A DNA stretch of 64,000 nt from G963676655 sp963676655 (GTDB lineage: Bacteria > Verrucomicrobiota > Lentisphaeria > Victivallales > Victivallaceae), in contig CAXXKX010000004.1 of NCBI GenBank assembly GCA_963676655.2, positions 248,001 through 312,000 on the forward strand, given 5' to 3'. Both the position numbers and the translations under genes were made by a program. Shown one piece after another: positions 62,183 to 64,000 of this stretch; the stretch's first letter is position 1; every line of letters starts with the position of its first letter. The notes under the pieces were generated by a model. That model ran no database searches, had not been told where the DNA came from, and saw nothing but the letters and a program-made list of their open reading frames with translations.

Positions 62183-64000
62183 TCAGGAGTCCCCGGTTCC
62201 CTGCTGTTTTGAGAGAACTCGTTTCAAATGAACTTGCAGCAGGGCCAGTTCCGGCGGGTTGACGCCGTCAATGCGTCCGGCCTGGGATAAAGTTGTCGGT
62301 CGGATTTTTTCAAGTTTGGCGCGGGATTCATTACGCAGTCCCTGAATGACCGAATAGTCAAAATCCTCCGGAATCTTCCATGATTCAAGCCGGTTTAAAC
62401 GACTTACCGCAACTTTTTCACGTTCCAGATAGCCTTCGTAATGAGCCATTATCGCCAACTGCTGCATGGTGCGACGGTCGGTAAAATTATTCAGGTCAAG
62501 TTTCAACAAATCAGCCGGGAACGGTAATTCCGAACCGGAAGTCCAGCGTCCGTTCAGGGTTTTCAGGTGTGCCCACAGGGGCTTGCCGTCGAGTTTTTCT
62601 TTTTTCGCGATATTTTCCGATTCCTGCAATTTATTTTTATAAGCGGAAAAAACCTGATATTTGGCTTCAGGCAAAAGTCCGTGCTTATACGCGAAGTCAC
62701 ACAAACGCAAATCGGCATTGTCCTGCCGCAACTGCAGCCGGAATTCCGCCCGGCTGGTAAACAGACGGTACGGTTCGACGATTTCCTTGGTTACCAGATC
62801 GTCAATCATAACCCCGATATAACTGGAGTCTCGGGCCAGTTCGGCGGGGGATTGCCCGGCGGCGATCCTGGCGGCGTTCATGCCGGCGACGAGACCTTGC
62901 CCGGCTGCTTCCTCGTAACCGCTGGTGCCGTTGATCTGACCGGCGGTAAAGAGGTTGGTAAATTTTTTCAACCGGAGTGAACGTTCCAATTGGTCCGGAA
63001 AGATAAAGTCGTATTCGATAGCATAAGCATAGCGGGATATTTCCGCGTTTTCGAGGCCGGGAACCGAATGGATCATCTGTTTCTGGACCTCCGGCGGCAG
63101 GCTGGTTGAAATCCCGTTGATGTAATATTCTTCGGTAAATTCACCTTCCGGCTCCAGATAAAGCAGATGGCGCGGATGATGCGGAAAACGAATTACTTTA
63201 TCCTCAAATGACGGGCAGTACCGGGTGCCGATACCTTCGATCTTGCCCTGATACATTGGTGACTTATCTATATTGTCATGGATGATTTGCGCTGTTTTTT
63301 CGTCGGAGTGAGTCATAAAACAGTTCATGTCGCGCCGTTCCGCGCGGGGCAGGGCCGCGTCATCCTGAAAATAGCTGAAATTTTCCTCGAAGATTTCCGC
63401 ATCCTGTTTCTCCATGCGGGAGAAATCAATGGTCTTTGCCAGGATTCGCGGCGGAGTCCCGGTTTTTAATCGGCCGACCCGCAGCCCCAACTGTTCTCTC
63501 AGGTTGTTAGCCAGTTTCACCGAGGGGGGATCTCCGGCCCTGCCGCCGGGAAAACTCATCATGCCGTAATGCAGCAGTCCGTTGAGAAAAGTTCCGGTCG
63601 TCAAAACCGCCGCACGGCAGCTGAAAGTATCTTCAAAGTCGGTTTGAATTCCGGTAATCGTGTTTTTTTCGAACACAAAAGCGGTCGCCATTGCCTGTTT
63701 GACGTCAAGGTTCGGCTGTAGTTCGACTTCGCGTTTCATCGCACGTTGGAAACATACTTTGTCACATTGTGAGCGGGGACTCCACACCGCCGGGCCTTTT
63801 GTGTTGTTAAGCATCCGGAATTGGATCGCGGCGGCATCGGTGACGCGGCCCTGGGCTCCGCCCAGAGCGTCGATCTCGCGGGTGACGTGTCCCTTTGCGA
63901 TACCGCCGACAGCCGGATTACAGCTCATCTGAGCAATGTGATCCATATTAATGGTCAGCAGCAGGGTTTTGGCTCCGACCCTGGCCGCTGCGAGCGCGGC
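62183..64000 (-). CDS. mnmG: tRNA uridine 5-carboxymethylaminomethyl modification enzyme MnmG (5' end beyond window)
   Basis: FAD-dependent enzyme that works with MnmE to modify the wobble uridine of tRNAs. The frame is open to the right edge and reads AALAAARVGAKTLLLTINMDHIAQMSCNPAVGGIAKGH; the ATG at 63946 is internal, since the FAD-binding GGGxAG motif lies outside. Seen here: GGRAGDPPSVKLANNL, LGLRVGRLKTGTPPR, DDLVTKEIVEPYRLFTSRAEFRL, and the C-terminal GRIDGVNPPELALLQVHLKR. About 18 codons extend from the ATG to the edge. Confidence 0.97.
   Translation of the reverse strand, partial: AALAAARVGAKTLLLTINMDHIAQMSCNPAVGGIAKGHVTREIDALGGAQGRVTDAAAIQFRMLNNTKGPAVWSPRSQCDKVCFQRAMKREVELQPNLDVKQAMATAFVFEKNTITGIQTDFEDTFSCRAAVLTTGTFLNGLLHYGMMSFPGGRAGDPPSVKLANNLREQLGLRVGRLKTGTPPRILAKTIDFSRMEKQDAEIFEENFSYFQDDAALPRAERRDMNCFMTHSDEKTAQIIHDNIDKSPMYQGKIEGIGTRYCPSFEDKVIRFPHHPRHLLYLEPEGEFTEEYYINGISTSLPPEVQKQMIHSVPGLENAEISRYAYAIEYDFIFPDQLERSLRLKKFTNLFTAGQINGTSGYEEAAGQGLVAGMNAARIAAGQSPAELARDSSYIGVMIDDLVTKEIVEPYRLFTSRAEFRLQLRQDNADLRLCDFAYKHGLLPEAKYQVFSAYKNKLQESENIAKKEKLDGKPLWAHLKTLNGRWTSGSELPFPADLLKLDLNNFTDRRTMQQLAIMAHYEGYLEREKVAVSRLNRLESWKIPEDFDYSVIQGLRNESRAKLEKIRPTTLSQAGRIDGVNPPELALLQVHLKRVLSKQQGTGDS

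Overview
The window looks like a chromosomal segment of a Gram-negative bacterium of the PVC group, most likely Lentisphaerota (Victivallis-like). The support is indirect. The partial 16S rRNA gene at the left edge has a PVC-like 5' end. There is a prepilin-type secreted protein with a DGH motif, of the kind expanded in that phylum, next to a very large secreted GH2 glycosidase under a GntR/LacI-type regulator. The cell-division cluster is short (mraZ-rsmH-ftsL-ftsI). Anaerobe-style QueG/reductive-dehalogenase-like Fe-S proteins, lipoproteins, LpxL-like and heptosyltransferase-like enzymes and a MacB-like exporter point to a double membrane. The phylum assignment is an inference; it was not computed.

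Layout. 1-1228: 5' part of a 16S rRNA gene (minus strand), a leader full of hairpins, a promoter, and a duplicated 57-bp element. 1229-7048: sugar-responsive operon (GntR/LacI regulator, pseudopilin, GH2) read leftward from a perfect consensus promoter with a tandem 10-bp operator candidate. 7098-10088: divergent IclR regulator with two tandem Fe-S reductase paralogues. 10148-17634: a coiled-coil gene split by a one-base shift in an A9 run, a 1232-residue repeat lipoprotein, a double-YcxB membrane protein and a DUF4184 membrane protein. 17657-21770: ftsI, ftsL, rsmH and mraZ, with a four-unit MraZ box at the promoter. 21983-23596: VOC protein and CapA-like phosphatase. 23597-27211: AT-rich accessory stretch (CbrC-like, SUFU-like, zinc-ribbon membrane protein, Sel1 repeats). 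27296-31327: AraC regulator with a divergent URO-D-like protein, a small membrane protein with an XRE regulator, and a PAS histidine kinase. 31324-37070: sugar transferases, mtnA, metallophosphoesterase, apt and the RNase P RNA gene. 37234-39615: HAD phosphatase and a RAYT transposase. 39667-44395: zinc-uptake operon znuA-znuC-znuB coupled to a CPA1 antiporter. 44640-50785: small membrane protein, AllA-like protein, ribosomal protein S1, and a run of metabolic and envelope genes ending in a Nudix hydrolase and a terminator. 50821-54789: ECF sigma/anti-sigma operon with an exported protein and a deacetylase, converging on an FHA protein and a frameshifted membrane gene. 55095-64000: fbaA, a MacB-like ABC exporter, an OppC-like permease and the 3' part of mnmG.

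Most genes belong to well-known families. The less ordinary material is the frameshifted A9 coiled-coil gene, the 34-residue repeat lipoprotein, the immunity-like AT-rich cluster at 24-27 kb, the rRNA leader hairpins with the duplicated upstream element, the candidate operator at the GH2 operon, and the zinc operon translationally coupled to a cation/proton antiporter. No CRISPR array, tRNA gene or prophage was seen.
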